NCBI GenBank assembly: GCA_019313725.1
Contig: JAFDAT010000107.1
Span: 1 to 16,019, forward strand
Reading direction: 5' to 3'
Source of the DNA: Deltaproteobacteria bacterium
GTDB taxonomy: Bacteria; Desulfobacterota; Desulfobacteria; Desulfobacterales; B30-G6
DNA: 16,019 bases
Positions within the stretch are counted from its first letter, which is position 1. Every line of letters starts with the position of its first letter. This document shows, piece by piece, positions 7,109-13,693 of the stretch. The position numbers were made by a program, and so were the translations under genes. A model generated the notes under the pieces. The model was not told the DNA's origin and ran no database searches. It was given only the letters and a program-made list of their open reading frames with translations.

Positions 7109-7273
7109 TCATTACGCCTGCGGCTGTCATTAGCCCTCCGGGCGTCAATATGCTTCGCTGTTATTCATTGTTGCTAACAGCTAATTGCCCTAAGCGACAA
7201 CAAATGCCACGCGAAGCGTAAATTACATCCGAAGGATAAATGACGCGCAAAGCGCAGATTACGGCCGAAGGCC
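7109..7273. repeat. Inverted array of seven mini-hairpins with an 18-base period
   Basis: Each unit is an 11-base hairpin (4-bp stem, 3-base loop) plus a 7-base spacer. The right arm has four perfect units: ACGC-GAA-GCGT (7209-7219), ATCC-GAA-GGAT (7227-7237), GCGC-AAA-GCGC (7245-7255) and GGCC-GAA-GGCC (7263-7273). Their centres at 7214, 7232, 7250 and 7268 are exactly 18 apart. The left arm is reversed: GCC-TGC-GGC (centre 7120), GCCC-TCC-GGGC (7138) and a decayed GC-TTC-GC (7155), with spacers GTCATTA or close variants. Read on the matching strand, all loops are purine-rich (GAA, AAA, GGA or GCA). Stems differ in sequence but stay self-complementary. Between the arms TTGTTGC (7168-7174) can pair with GCGACAA (7194-7200). 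It ends 7 bases before tsaD. Confidence 0.85.
7267..7271 (+). promoter_or_regulatory. tsaD ribosome-binding site inside a mini-hairpin
   Basis: GAAGG lies 9 bases before the tsaD ATG and is the only Shine-Dalgarno-like sequence there. Its GAA is the loop and its GG part of the 3' stem of the last array hairpin (7263-7273), so folding would hide it. Confidence 0.6.
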
Positions 7274-7280
7274 AAATAAT

Positions 7281-8279
7281 ATGCTGATACTTGGAATAGA
7301 GACATCCTGTGATGAGACTGCCGCGGCAGTTGTAAAAGACGGTTTTACGCCGTTATCTTCGATCGTTTCTTCCCAGGTTGACATCCATCATCCCTTTGGC
7401 GGGGTCGTCCCCGAACTGGCCTCCCGGAAACACATCGAAGCCATCGTTCCGGTGGTTCATGAAGCTCTGGAAAATGCCGGTGTCCACGCCAGCCAGATCC
7501 AGGGCGTGGCCGCAACTCAGGGACCCGGCCTGGTGGGTTCCCTGCTGGTCGGTTTTTCCTTTGCCAAGGCCTTTGCCTACTCGATGGACCTACCCTGGAT
7601 CGGCGTAAATCACCTGGAGGGCCACATTAACTCGGTGTTCCTGGAGCCAGATCCGCCGCCGTTCCCGTTTGTCGTACTGCTCGTTTCCGGCGGGCACACG
7701 GCCATATACCACGTTACTTCCCACACCGATATCGAACTGATGGGCCAAACCCGCGACGATGCGGCAGGGGAAGCCTTCGATAAAGTCTCAAAAATGCTGG
7801 GCCTGGGATACCCGGGCGGCCGGGTCGTCGGTGAAATGGCGGCCAAAGGAGACCCTGGCAAAGTCAAATTCAAAAGACCCTATCTCGACAAAAAAGAATA
7901 CGATTTCAGTTTCAGCGGTATCAAAACAGGGGTAAATCGCTATATTCAATCCATGGGTATAGCGGATGAGAGCCAGATCCGGGATATTGCCGCCGGTTTC
8001 CAGGAAGCAGTTGTGGATGTGCTCTCCTACAAACTGCTGCATGCGGCCAGACAGAGAAATTGCGATCATACCGCCATCGTCGGCGGGGTAGCCGCAAACA
8101 CTCGCCTGAGGGACAAGGTCACGGATGAAGCTTCCCGAATAGGCCTGGAAATCCACATACCCTCCCCGGACCTCTGTGGCGATAACGCCGCCATGATCGC
8201 ATCTGTTGGGTTTCACTATCTTAAGCGGGGGATTTTGTCGGATCTGCGCAGCGATGTGTATTCGCGGGTTAAAATATAG
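7281..8279 (+). CDS. tsaD: tRNA t6A37 threonylcarbamoyltransferase TsaD
   Basis: The 332-residue ASKHA-fold metalloprotein transfers threonylcarbamoyl to A37 of ANN-reading tRNAs, working with TsaB and TsaE. It begins at once with the family signature L-G-I-E-T-S-C-D-E-T (4-13). The metal site is visible as H111-x3-H115 and D301 (G-D-N-A-A). S-G-G-H-T (136-140), the G-E-A-F-D-K-V-x-K-M-L-G block (163-174), F-S-F-S-G-I-K-T and G-G-V-A-A-N complete it. The length is normal for the bacterial protein. The ATG at 7281 is chosen because the signature starts at residue 4 and GAAGG precedes it, though that site is embedded in a hairpin. The gene is essential in most bacteria. nagZ follows after a short repetitive spacer. 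Confidence 0.97.
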   Translation: MLILGIETSCDETAAAVVKDGFTPLSSIVSSQVDIHHPFGGVVPELASRKHIEAIVPVVHEALENAGVHASQIQGVAATQGPGLVGSLLVGFSFAKAFAYSMDLPWIGVNHLEGHINSVFLEPDPPPFPFVVLLVSGGHTAIYHVTSHTDIELMGQTRDDAAGEAFDKVSKMLGLGYPGGRVVGEMAAKGDPGKVKFKRPYLDKKEYDFSFSGIKTGVNRYIQSMGIADESQIRDIAAGFQEAVVDVLSYKLLHAARQRNCDHTAIVGGVAANTRLRDKVTDEASRIGLEIHIPSPDLCGDNAAMIASVGFHYLKRGILSDLRSDVYSRVKI

Positions 8280-8287
8280 AAATACAG

Positions 8288-8314
8288 GTGGAAGACTGAA
8301 GGCTGAAGGACAGG
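8288..8314. repeat. Degenerate 7-base repeats in the tsaD-nagZ spacer
   Basis: Purine-rich 7-base units GACTGAA (8294-8300) and GGCTGAA (8301-8307) are followed by a less exact unit GGACAGG and preceded by a similar one. This resembles the periodic low-complexity sequence at several other gene borders in the window. Confidence 0.5.
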
Positions 8315-8375
8315 ATTGGAGCCAGTGAAGCTCAAACGCCAGGTTGATGCCGCCCATTAATTCCATCCGGCCGAC

Positions 8376-8380
8376 AGGAG
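8376..8380 (+). promoter_or_regulatory. Putative nagZ ribosome-binding site
   Basis: AGGAG lies 14 bases before the ATG at 8395, longer than usual. It still favours a start near 8395 over the upstream TTG at 8344, whose extra 17 residues show no family similarity. Confidence 0.45.
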
Positions 8381-8394
8381 CAACTATCGTTATC

Positions 8395-9393
8395 ATGCAT
8401 CATCAAGAACTCACAACGGAACAGAAAGCCGGCCAACGCTTAATGGTCGGATTTGAAGGGGCCCGCTTCAATTCAGACCTGAAGTTTCTGATCGGCACGT
8501 TAAACGTCGGCGGAATCATTCTTTTCTCACAGAATATCGTCGACCCCGGCCAGGCGTGCGACCTTTGCCATGAGGCCCAGGCCTGGGCCGAATCCTGCGG
8601 TCAGCCGCCGCTGCTGATCGCCGTGGACCAGGAAGGCGGCAAGGTTGCCCGGCTAAAAGCACCGTTCACTGAATTTCCCGGCAATAGCCACATGCGGAGC
8701 ATCGAAGACGCAACCCGTTTTGCCGAGATAACGTCCAGGGAGCTGGCATCCATTGGCATCAACATGGATATGGCTCCGGTGCTGGATGTGGCCTTGCCCG
8801 GACCGGAAGGCATCATGAAAAACAGGGCCTTCGGCGACGACCATACGTGGGTTACAAAGCTGGGCATGACGATCATAAAGGGGCTTCAGGACAGGGGCAT
8901 CATGGCCGTGGCCAAACATTTCCCGGGTATCGGAAAAACCCGGCTGGATTCGCACCATGACCTTCCCTTTCTGGATGCATCATTGGAACTGCTTGAGAAA
9001 ATAGATTTCTTACCTTTTGAAACCGCCATTTTCCAAGGGGTTGCCGGCATCATGCTGTCACATATCTGCTACCAGCAACTGGACGAAAAATGGCCGGCAA
9101 GCCTGTCTGTAAAAATCGCCCGCGGGCTTTTAAGGGAGAGAATGGATTACCAGGGTGTGGTCATAACCGACGATCTCGATATGGGCGCCGTGACCAAACA
9201 TTTCGAAATCAGTACCATGATCCATCGCATCCTGGCGGCTGAGATCGATATCGCCCTGATCTGTCACAAGGGCCCGGCCATTGAAGTGGCTTTCGAGGAA
9301 ACCCTGCGCAGCATAACGGATGATACGGGCGCCAAAGCCGCCAATGAACGCTCTCTATCCAGGATTATGCAGCTGAAGGCAGAATATCTATAA
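8395..9393 (+). CDS. nagZ: Family 3 glycoside hydrolase, beta-N-acetylhexosaminidase (NagZ-type)
   Basis: With the ATG at 8395 the product is 332 residues, normal for NagZ. It is a single TIM-barrel GH3 domain removing N-acetylglucosamine from muropeptides in cell-wall recycling. Visible are A-V-D-Q-E-G-G (76-82), the K174-H-F-P-G motif and D185-S-H187, the Asp-His pair serving as general acid/base in NagZ. I-T-D259-D-L-D-M holds the expected nucleophile D259. The loop is unusual: K-H-F-P-G-I-G-K-T where K-H-F-P-G-H-G-D-T is common; the His and Asp replaced are not the catalytic dyad. There is no signal peptide, consistent with cytosolic recycling. The next gene on the right, mltG, also acts on peptidoglycan but is on the opposite strand. 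GH3 specificity is not fully decided by sequence. Confidence 0.9.
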   Translation: MHHQELTTEQKAGQRLMVGFEGARFNSDLKFLIGTLNVGGIILFSQNIVDPGQACDLCHEAQAWAESCGQPPLLIAVDQEGGKVARLKAPFTEFPGNSHMRSIEDATRFAEITSRELASIGINMDMAPVLDVALPGPEGIMKNRAFGDDHTWVTKLGMTIIKGLQDRGIMAVAKHFPGIGKTRLDSHHDLPFLDASLELLEKIDFLPFETAIFQGVAGIMLSHICYQQLDEKWPASLSVKIARGLLRERMDYQGVVITDDLDMGAVTKHFEISTMIHRILAAEIDIALICHKGPAIEVAFEETLRSITDDTGAKAANERSLSRIMQLKAEYL

Positions 9394-9397
9394 TACG

Positions 9398-9475
9398 CGT
9401 TTTATGTTTTAAGTGTTACGATTTAGGTGAGCATTTCGTTTAAAACGTAACACCTAAAACGTAAAACGATTTTAC
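9398..9475. repeat. Inverted repeat with 7-base periodicity after nagZ
   Basis: The 23-base arms 9398-9420 and 9446-9468 are complementary except at two positions. The left arm runs in 7-base units such as GTTTTAT, GTTTTAA, GTGTTAC; the right arm mirrors them. The end of the right arm can instead form a competing hairpin GTAAAA-CGA-TTTTAC (9461-9475). It starts 5 bases after the nagZ stop and may act as its transcript end, though no clean T tract follows. Confidence 0.6.
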
Positions 9476-9544
9476 ATGACACATAAAGTGTAAATAAAAG
9501 AAGTTAAATATTTCTCAGCCTACTTAGGGCTCGCTCAAAAACAG

Positions 9545-9680
9545 GTTCACATTTTCAGCGCCCATCCATCCCGCTCAGCGGTGTTGCGAAAATTCGACAT
9601 ATGCCAGATATTTCTGCATTTTCGTGCCTTGCTGAGCGGGCGCCTGAACGCTGAAAATTTAACGCTGAAAATTTGCGAAC
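9545..9680. repeat. Long imperfect palindrome between nagZ and mltG
   Basis: Three perfect paired blocks are nested: 9551-9560 with 9649-9658 (ATTTTCAGCG), 9570-9579 with 9631-9640 (CCCGCTCAGC), and 9587-9593 with 9618-9624 (CGAAAAT). They surround a 24-base centre. The right arm ends in a 14-base tandem duplication, AACGCTGAAAATTT at 9647-9660 and 9661-9674. The second copy extends the pairing to GTTC at 9545 and GAAC at 9680. No open frame of note lies inside. The size and structure fit a non-autonomous palindromic repeat, but only one copy is in view. Confidence 0.7.
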
Positions 9681-9695
9681 TTATTTCTTCGCAAA
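9668..9695 (-). terminator. Probable terminator of mltG
   Basis: TTTGCGAA (9672-9679) and TTCGCAAA (9688-9695) form a perfect 8-bp stem with an 8-base loop, 8 bases beyond the mltG stop. In the leftward direction it is followed by ATTTTC, a short T tract. It overlaps the second copy of the 14-base duplication. Confidence 0.6.
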
Positions 9696-9703
9696 CCCTT
9701 AGC

Positions 9704-10708
9704 TCACCGACGTAATTGATATTTCCTTATGGCCTTTTCGTGATCTTTGAAATTGGTGGAAAACTGATGGGTGCCGTCTTTTTTAGAAACAAAATAGAGG
9801 TAGTTGGTCTTGGCGGGATACAGGGCGGCTTTAATGGCTTTGGCTCCCGGGTTGGCAATGGGACCTGGCGGTAATCCTTTAATTTTATAAGTATTGTAGG
9901 GGGTCAAGGTTCTCAGGTCCTTGCGGGTTAGATTGCCGTTAAAACCCTTTATGCCGTAAATCACCGTCGGGTCGCTGGCCAGGCGCATGTTTTTTTTCAA
10001 GCGGTTGTGAAAAACAGAGGAAATGATCGAGCGTTCGGACGGTTCGCCCGTTTCCTTTTCAATGATGGAAGCCAGGGTGACCACCTGGTGGACGGTCAAC
10101 TGTTTTTCCCGAGCGCGCTTTTCCCACTCCGCTATGAACACCTCACGAAATCGCCGGACCAGGGTCTGAATGATTTTATCCGCTGATACTCCTTTTGGAA
10201 AATGATAGGTGTCCGGAAAGAGGTAGCCCTCAAAAGAATCGCCGGGAATGTTATATTCACGTACGAGGGAGCCTTTATGGGCGGTTTTCAAAAAGTCTTC
10301 CGCCGGTCCCAACCCGGCGGCCGGCATCATAGCGGCTATCTGGGCCAGGTTATACCCCTCGGGAATGGTGATCTTGTAAAGACGAACCTTTCCGCTGACG
10401 AAAACGTTAAAGATCTGTTTCGGGGAGTAGGACGGCGCCAGGCGGTATTCGCCGGCTTTGATCTGCTTGTCGTATCCCTTGATCCTGGCATACAGGTTGA
10501 ATTTGAATGCGTTGGTGATGATGCCCCTGGCGTACAGATCCGCAGCCGTGGCCTTTGACCCTTGACCCGGCGGTACATTGACGATCTGCACGTTTATATC
10601 CGTTCCGCCCGGTTTGCCGGCAAACCTGAACAGTTCCAACAGAAAGCCGCCTATAAGGGCGCAAAATATCAGCACTGCCGCCAGAACTGTAATGGTTGCT
10701 TTTTGCAT
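9704..10708 (-). CDS. mltG: Endolytic murein transglycosylase MltG (YceG family)
   Basis: The 334-residue inner-membrane enzyme cleaves nascent glycan strands and sets their length. One N-terminal membrane segment (about 6-27) is followed by a LysM-like periplasmic region with V-P-P-G-Q-G-S and A-G-E-Y-R-L. The YceG catalytic domain shows F-E160-G-Y-L-F-P-D-T-Y168, L-A-S-I-I-E217-K-E-T-G with E217 as the expected catalytic glutamate, V-F-H-N-R-L (232-237), L-A-S-D-P-T-V (243-249), and L-P-P-G-P-I-x-N-P-G (279-288). The length is standard. The ATG at 10708 has no strong ribosome-binding site. It is divergent from the kor operon across 99 bases and convergent with nagZ across a repeat-filled 310-base gap. 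Confidence 0.95.
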   Translation of the reverse strand: MQKATITVLAAVLIFCALIGGFLLELFRFAGKPGGTDINVQIVNVPPGQGSKATAADLYARGIITNAFKFNLYARIKGYDKQIKAGEYRLAPSYSPKQIFNVFVSGKVRLYKITIPEGYNLAQIAAMMPAAGLGPAEDFLKTAHKGSLVREYNIPGDSFEGYLFPDTYHFPKGVSADKIIQTLVRRFREVFIAEWEKRAREKQLTVHQVVTLASIIEKETGEPSERSIISSVFHNRLKKNMRLASDPTVIYGIKGFNGNLTRKDLRTLTPYNTYKIKGLPPGPIANPGAKAIKAALYPAKTNYLYFVSKKDGTHQFSTNFKDHEKAIRKYQLRR

Positions 10709-10721
10709 AACAATCTATATA

Positions 10722-10750
10722 TTGACAATAAAGTATAAAATCAATATGGA
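10722..10750 (+). promoter_or_regulatory. Candidate promoter of the kor operon
   Basis: TTGACA (10722-10727) is a perfect -35; at 17-base spacing the -10 is TATGGA (10745-10750), a poor match. It lies 58 bases before korD in the short divergent region shared with mltG. An activator may be needed, or the true promoter may differ. Confidence 0.35.
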
Positions 10751-10807
10751 ACCAGAAACAGCCAAACTCAAAAAACAAAACAGACTTCTTCTTAGAAGGA
10801 TTACTCC

Positions 10808-11020
10808 ATGGCAAAACCGAAATTGAAGGAACACCGCATCAACAGGGAGTGGTGCAAAGGGTGCGGCATCTGCGTGCACTTCTGCCCGAAATCGGTGCTG
10901 GAACTCGACGAAATGGACAAGGTTGTTGCCGCACGGCCGGAGGACTGTATCTGCTGCAAGCTCTGCGAACTCAGATGCCCCGACCTGGCCATTGAAATCA
11001 TCACCGCAGAAAAAGAGTGA
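10808..11020 (+). CDS. korD: 2-oxoacid:ferredoxin oxidoreductase, delta subunit (two-[4Fe-4S] ferredoxin)
   Basis: The 70-residue protein carries two full cluster motifs: C16-x2-C19-x2-C22-x3-C26-P and C47-x2-C50-x2-C53-x3-C57-P. It is the electron-carrying delta subunit of a four-subunit 2-oxoacid oxidoreductase, passing electrons from the beta subunit to external ferredoxin. An extra cysteine, C49, sits inside the second motif. The ATG follows a strong AGAAGGA (10794-10800) at 7-base spacing. It is the first gene of korD-korA-korB-korC, all within 2.8 kb with gaps of 2-14 bases, an order typical of KorDABC/VorDABC enzymes. Sequence alone does not fix substrate; 2-oxoglutarate is favoured. 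Confidence 0.9.
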   Translation: MAKPKLKEHRINREWCKGCGICVHFCPKSVLELDEMDKVVAARPEDCICCKLCELRCPDLAIEIITAEKE

Positions 11021-11034
11021 CGTAAGGCTTTATC

Positions 11035-12183
11035 ATGGATAAAAATATCAGATTCATTCAGGGCAATGAGGTGTGCGTGGAAGGTGCACTGTATGCCGGA
11101 CTGGACTTTTTTGCCGGGTACCCCATTACACCTTCCACTGAAATTGCCGAACATCTATCGAGCCGGCTGCCCCGTAAAGGGGGTAAATTCATCCAGATGG
11201 AGGATGAAATCGCCTCCATGTGCGCCATCATCGGTGCATCTCTGACCGGAAAGAAGGTCATGACCGCCACCAGCGGCCCCGGCTTTTCTCTCAAGCAGGA
11301 GGCTCTGGGTTACGCCATCATGACGGAAATCCCCTGTGTGATCGTCAATGTGCAACGCGGCGGCCCTTCAACCGGTCTACCCACCAGCGTGGCCCAGGGC
11401 GATGTCATGCAGGCCCGCTGGGGCACCCACGGGGACCACGCCATGATCGTACTCACCGCCTCCAACCACCAGGATGTGTTTGCCATCACCGTGGAAGCCT
11501 TCAACCTGGCGGAAACCTACAGGACGCCGGTGGTGCTGCTGTTCGACGAGGTGGTCGGCCACATGCGTGAGAAGCTCGTTATCCCGGAACCCGGCGTCAT
11601 CCCGCTGGTGGAGAGGCTGCACACGTCTGTCAAAGACGGTGTTGACTATCACCCCTACCTGCCCAGGGAGGACGGCCGCCTGCCCATGTCCGATTTCGGC
11701 GGTGTCCACCGGTACAACGTGACCGGGTTGTTTCACGACATGTGGGGCTTCCCCTCCAGCAAGCCCGAAATTGTTCAGGGCCTTCACCGGCACCTGGTGG
11801 ATAAAATCAGAAACAATGTCAACCAGATCATGAGATACAAGGAGTATTATCTGGACGATGCCGAATGTGTCCTGATTTCCTACGGTTCATCGGCCCGTTC
11901 AGCCCTGCACGTAGTCGAGCAGAGGCGCCCGCGCGGAGAACGACTGGGTCTTTTGGAACTCCAGACCCTGTGGCCGTTTCCCTACCAGATGATCAAGGAT
12001 AAGTGCAAACATGCCAAATACGTCCTGGTGGTGGAGATGAATGCAGGACAGGTGCTGCGGGCCGTCAAACGGGCCGTCGGAGATCCGGAGCGGGTTTTCC
12101 TGGCCAACCGGGTCGACGGGGTTTTCATCACCCCCACCGACATCAGAAATATTCTCAGGATCATCATGGGCAAGGGGGCTTAA
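11035..12183 (+). CDS. korA: 2-oxoglutarate:ferredoxin oxidoreductase, alpha subunit
   Basis: The 382-residue subunit has the pyrimidine-binding domain of the family with G28-Y-P-I-T-P-S-T-E36, the acidic E56-D-E-I-A patch, T-S-G-P-G-F-S-L-K (79-87) and Q-R-G-G-P-S-T-G-L-P-T (107-117). A C-terminal domain with W-P-F-P near 324 completes the standard alpha chain. Together with beta it interconverts 2-oxoacid plus CoA and acyl-CoA, CO2 and reduced ferredoxin. In anaerobes this is 2-oxoglutarate to succinyl-CoA in either TCA direction. TAAGG precedes the ATG at 7-base spacing, 14 bases after korD. A close alternative is a 2-ketoisovalerate (Vor) enzyme. No gamma-domain fusion is present, since gamma is encoded separately downstream. 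Confidence 0.9.
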   Translation: MDKNIRFIQGNEVCVEGALYAGLDFFAGYPITPSTEIAEHLSSRLPRKGGKFIQMEDEIASMCAIIGASLTGKKVMTATSGPGFSLKQEALGYAIMTEIPCVIVNVQRGGPSTGLPTSVAQGDVMQARWGTHGDHAMIVLTASNHQDVFAITVEAFNLAETYRTPVVLLFDEVVGHMREKLVIPEPGVIPLVERLHTSVKDGVDYHPYLPREDGRLPMSDFGGVHRYNVTGLFHDMWGFPSSKPEIVQGLHRHLVDKIRNNVNQIMRYKEYYLDDAECVLISYGSSARSALHVVEQRRPRGERLGLLELQTLWPFPYQMIKDKCKHAKYVLVVEMNAGQVLRAVKRAVGDPERVFLANRVDGVFITPTDIRNILRIIMGKGA

Positions 12184-12186
12184 TCC

Positions 12187-12990
12187 ATGGCCATCAAAGA
12201 CTATATACGGGAGCGGTTTTTCCCACACCTGTGGTGCCCTGGCTGTGGGCACGGCATCGTAATGAACGGCATGCTGCACGCCATCGAAAAGCTGGGCATG
12301 AGCAGAAACGAAATCGTAATGGTATCCGGCATCGGGTGCTCGTCCCGCATATCCTGCTACGTGGATTTTCACACCCTGCACACCATTCACGGGCGCGCGC
12401 TGGCATTTGCCACAGGCGTCAAACTGGGGCTGCCCGAACTTAACGTCATCGTGCCCATGGGCGACGGCGACGCACTGGCCATCGGCGGCAATCATTTCAT
12501 ACATGCCGCCCGGCGCAACATCGACATCACCGCCATCGTCATGAATAACCGTGTCTACGGCATGACCGGCGGTCAGTTTTCACCCCTGTCCGGCTACGGA
12601 ACAAAAGCCACGACAGCACCTTACAAAAACATCGACCACGATTTCGACATCGCCCAGCTGGCCATGGCAGCCGGAGCCTCTTTCGTGGCCCGCACCACGG
12701 CTTATCACGTCAAGCAGATGACCGATATCATCCGTAAAGCAATTCTGCACGAAGGGTTCTCGGTGGTTGAAATTCTGACCCAGTGCCCCACCTACTTCGG
12801 ACGCAAAAATAAGCTAGGGGACGCCGCGGAAATGATGGAGTGGTTTAAAGATTTCACCACGCCCATCGGTTCCAAGGCCAAAAAAGAAAACGACGATTTG
12901 ATCGAACGCGGCATCTTCGTGCAGAAAGAAATCCCGGAGTACTGCGAAGAATACGACAAAATCATCGAACATGCCATGAAAGGATCATAA
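12187..12990 (+). CDS. korB: 2-oxoglutarate:ferredoxin oxidoreductase, beta subunit (TPP-binding)
   Basis: The 267-residue subunit binds thiamine diphosphate and one [4Fe-4S] cluster. The TPP/Mg motif is G92-D-G-D-A-L followed by M-N-N-R-V-Y-G-M-T-G-G-Q (119-130). Cluster ligands are inferred as C17-x2-C20 (C-P-G-C-G), C51 (G-I-G-C-S-S-R) and C200 (T-Q-C-P). Other family features are H-G-R-A-L-A-F-A-T-G (68-77) and N-H-F-I-H-A-A-R-R-N. The ATG at 12187 lies 3 bases after the korA stop, with the G-rich korA 3' end as ribosome-binding site. Length is slightly below that of some KorB chains, but the C-terminal tail beyond residue 215 is present. Confidence 0.92.
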   Translation: MAIKDYIRERFFPHLWCPGCGHGIVMNGMLHAIEKLGMSRNEIVMVSGIGCSSRISCYVDFHTLHTIHGRALAFATGVKLGLPELNVIVPMGDGDALAIGGNHFIHAARRNIDITAIVMNNRVYGMTGGQFSPLSGYGTKATTAPYKNIDHDFDIAQLAMAAGASFVARTTAYHVKQMTDIIRKAILHEGFSVVEILTQCPTYFGRKNKLGDAAEMMEWFKDFTTPIGSKAKKENDDLIERGIFVQKEIPEYCEEYDKIIEHAMKGS

Positions 12991-12992
12991 GC

Positions 12993-13535
12993 ATGGAAAG
13001 ATGCAGAATGGTATTTTCAGGTTCCGGCGGTCAGGGGGTTATCACCGCGGCCATCGTACTCGCCGAAGCCGCTGTGCTCCACGAAGGGCTCATGGCCGTG
13101 CAGTCCCAGGCCTACGGCCCGGAAGCCCGGGGCGGTGCGACCCGCAGCGACATCATTATCGCCGATGAAACCATTAATTTCCCCAAGGTGCTGCAACCCA
13201 ATGTACTGGTCTGCCTGACCCAGGAGGCTTACAACAAATTCTACACCATCATCCGCCCCGGCGGGACCCTGATCACGGATACGCGCTACGTCAAAACCCA
13301 GCGCAAAGCCGACGCCCTGCAGAAAGAGATCCCCATGTTTGAAACGGTGATGGACACCATCGGAAAACCCATTGTTTTCAACATCTGCATGCTGGGCACC
13401 CTGCTGGCCATTACCGAGATCATCCAGCCTGACTCGGTCATGAAGGTTCTTGAAACCCGCATTCCATCCGGTTTTCTGGATATGAACCGGGAAGCGCTCG
13501 GCCTCGGCATGCAGCTGGGGGCGAAGTACAAGTGA
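12993..13535 (+). CDS. korC: 2-oxoglutarate:ferredoxin oxidoreductase, gamma subunit
   Basis: The 180-residue gamma subunit starts with the nucleotide/CoA-binding-type loop G10-S-G-G-Q-G-V16. It contains Q-S-Q-A-Y-G-P-E-A-R-G-G (37-48) followed by S-D-I, the diagnostic block of the family. It completes the cytosolic korDABC complex and lies 2 bases after korB, so translation is likely coupled. The downstream spacer to hemW (158 bases) is repetitive and contains no clear intrinsic terminator, so hemW may be partly read from the kor operon. Confidence 0.92.
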   Translation: MERCRMVFSGSGGQGVITAAIVLAEAAVLHEGLMAVQSQAYGPEARGGATRSDIIIADETINFPKVLQPNVLVCLTQEAYNKFYTIIRPGGTLITDTRYVKTQRKADALQKEIPMFETVMDTIGKPIVFNICMLGTLLAITEIIQPDSVMKVLETRIPSGFLDMNREALGLGMQLGAKYK

Positions 13536-13560
13536 AAACGGTTGTCGGTGGCCAGGGATT

Positions 13561-13677
13561 AAGTGAAAAAGTGAAAGGTACGAGGTAAAAGACTCTTTCG
13601 ACCTTTGGACTTTAACCTAAACCCCTGTTTTGTCACTCTGTGCTTCACCACTTTGTTTTCCTTTCACTTTGTTTCTT
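13561..13677. repeat. Low-complexity 7-base-periodic spacer with inverted repeat, korC-hemW
   Basis: AAAGTGAAAGG (13568-13578) and CCTTTCACTTT (13660-13670) are a perfect 11-bp inverted repeat 81 bases apart. On the left, units such as GTGAAAG, GTACGAG and GTAAAAG follow each other every 7 bases. On the right, the T/C-rich complement of the same style appears (ACTTTGT, TTTCCTT). No T-tract terminator is obvious. Confidence 0.5.
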
Positions 13678-13693
13678 GGAAAAAAATCAAACC

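Noticed and set aside
7109..7273. CRISPR-like repeat array
   Set aside because: The repeated spacing is only 18 bases, the repeats are hairpins of varying sequence, orientation flips in the middle, and no cas gene is present.
8344..8394. Upstream TTG start for nagZ
   Set aside because: It adds 17 residues outside the conserved domain, and AGGAG lies downstream of it. ATG 8395 fits family length better.
10746..10826. Possible 26-residue leader peptide before korD
   Set aside because: An ATG at 10746 opens a lysine-rich frame that runs over the korD start. It has no ribosome-binding site and no attenuator-like hairpins or codon runs.
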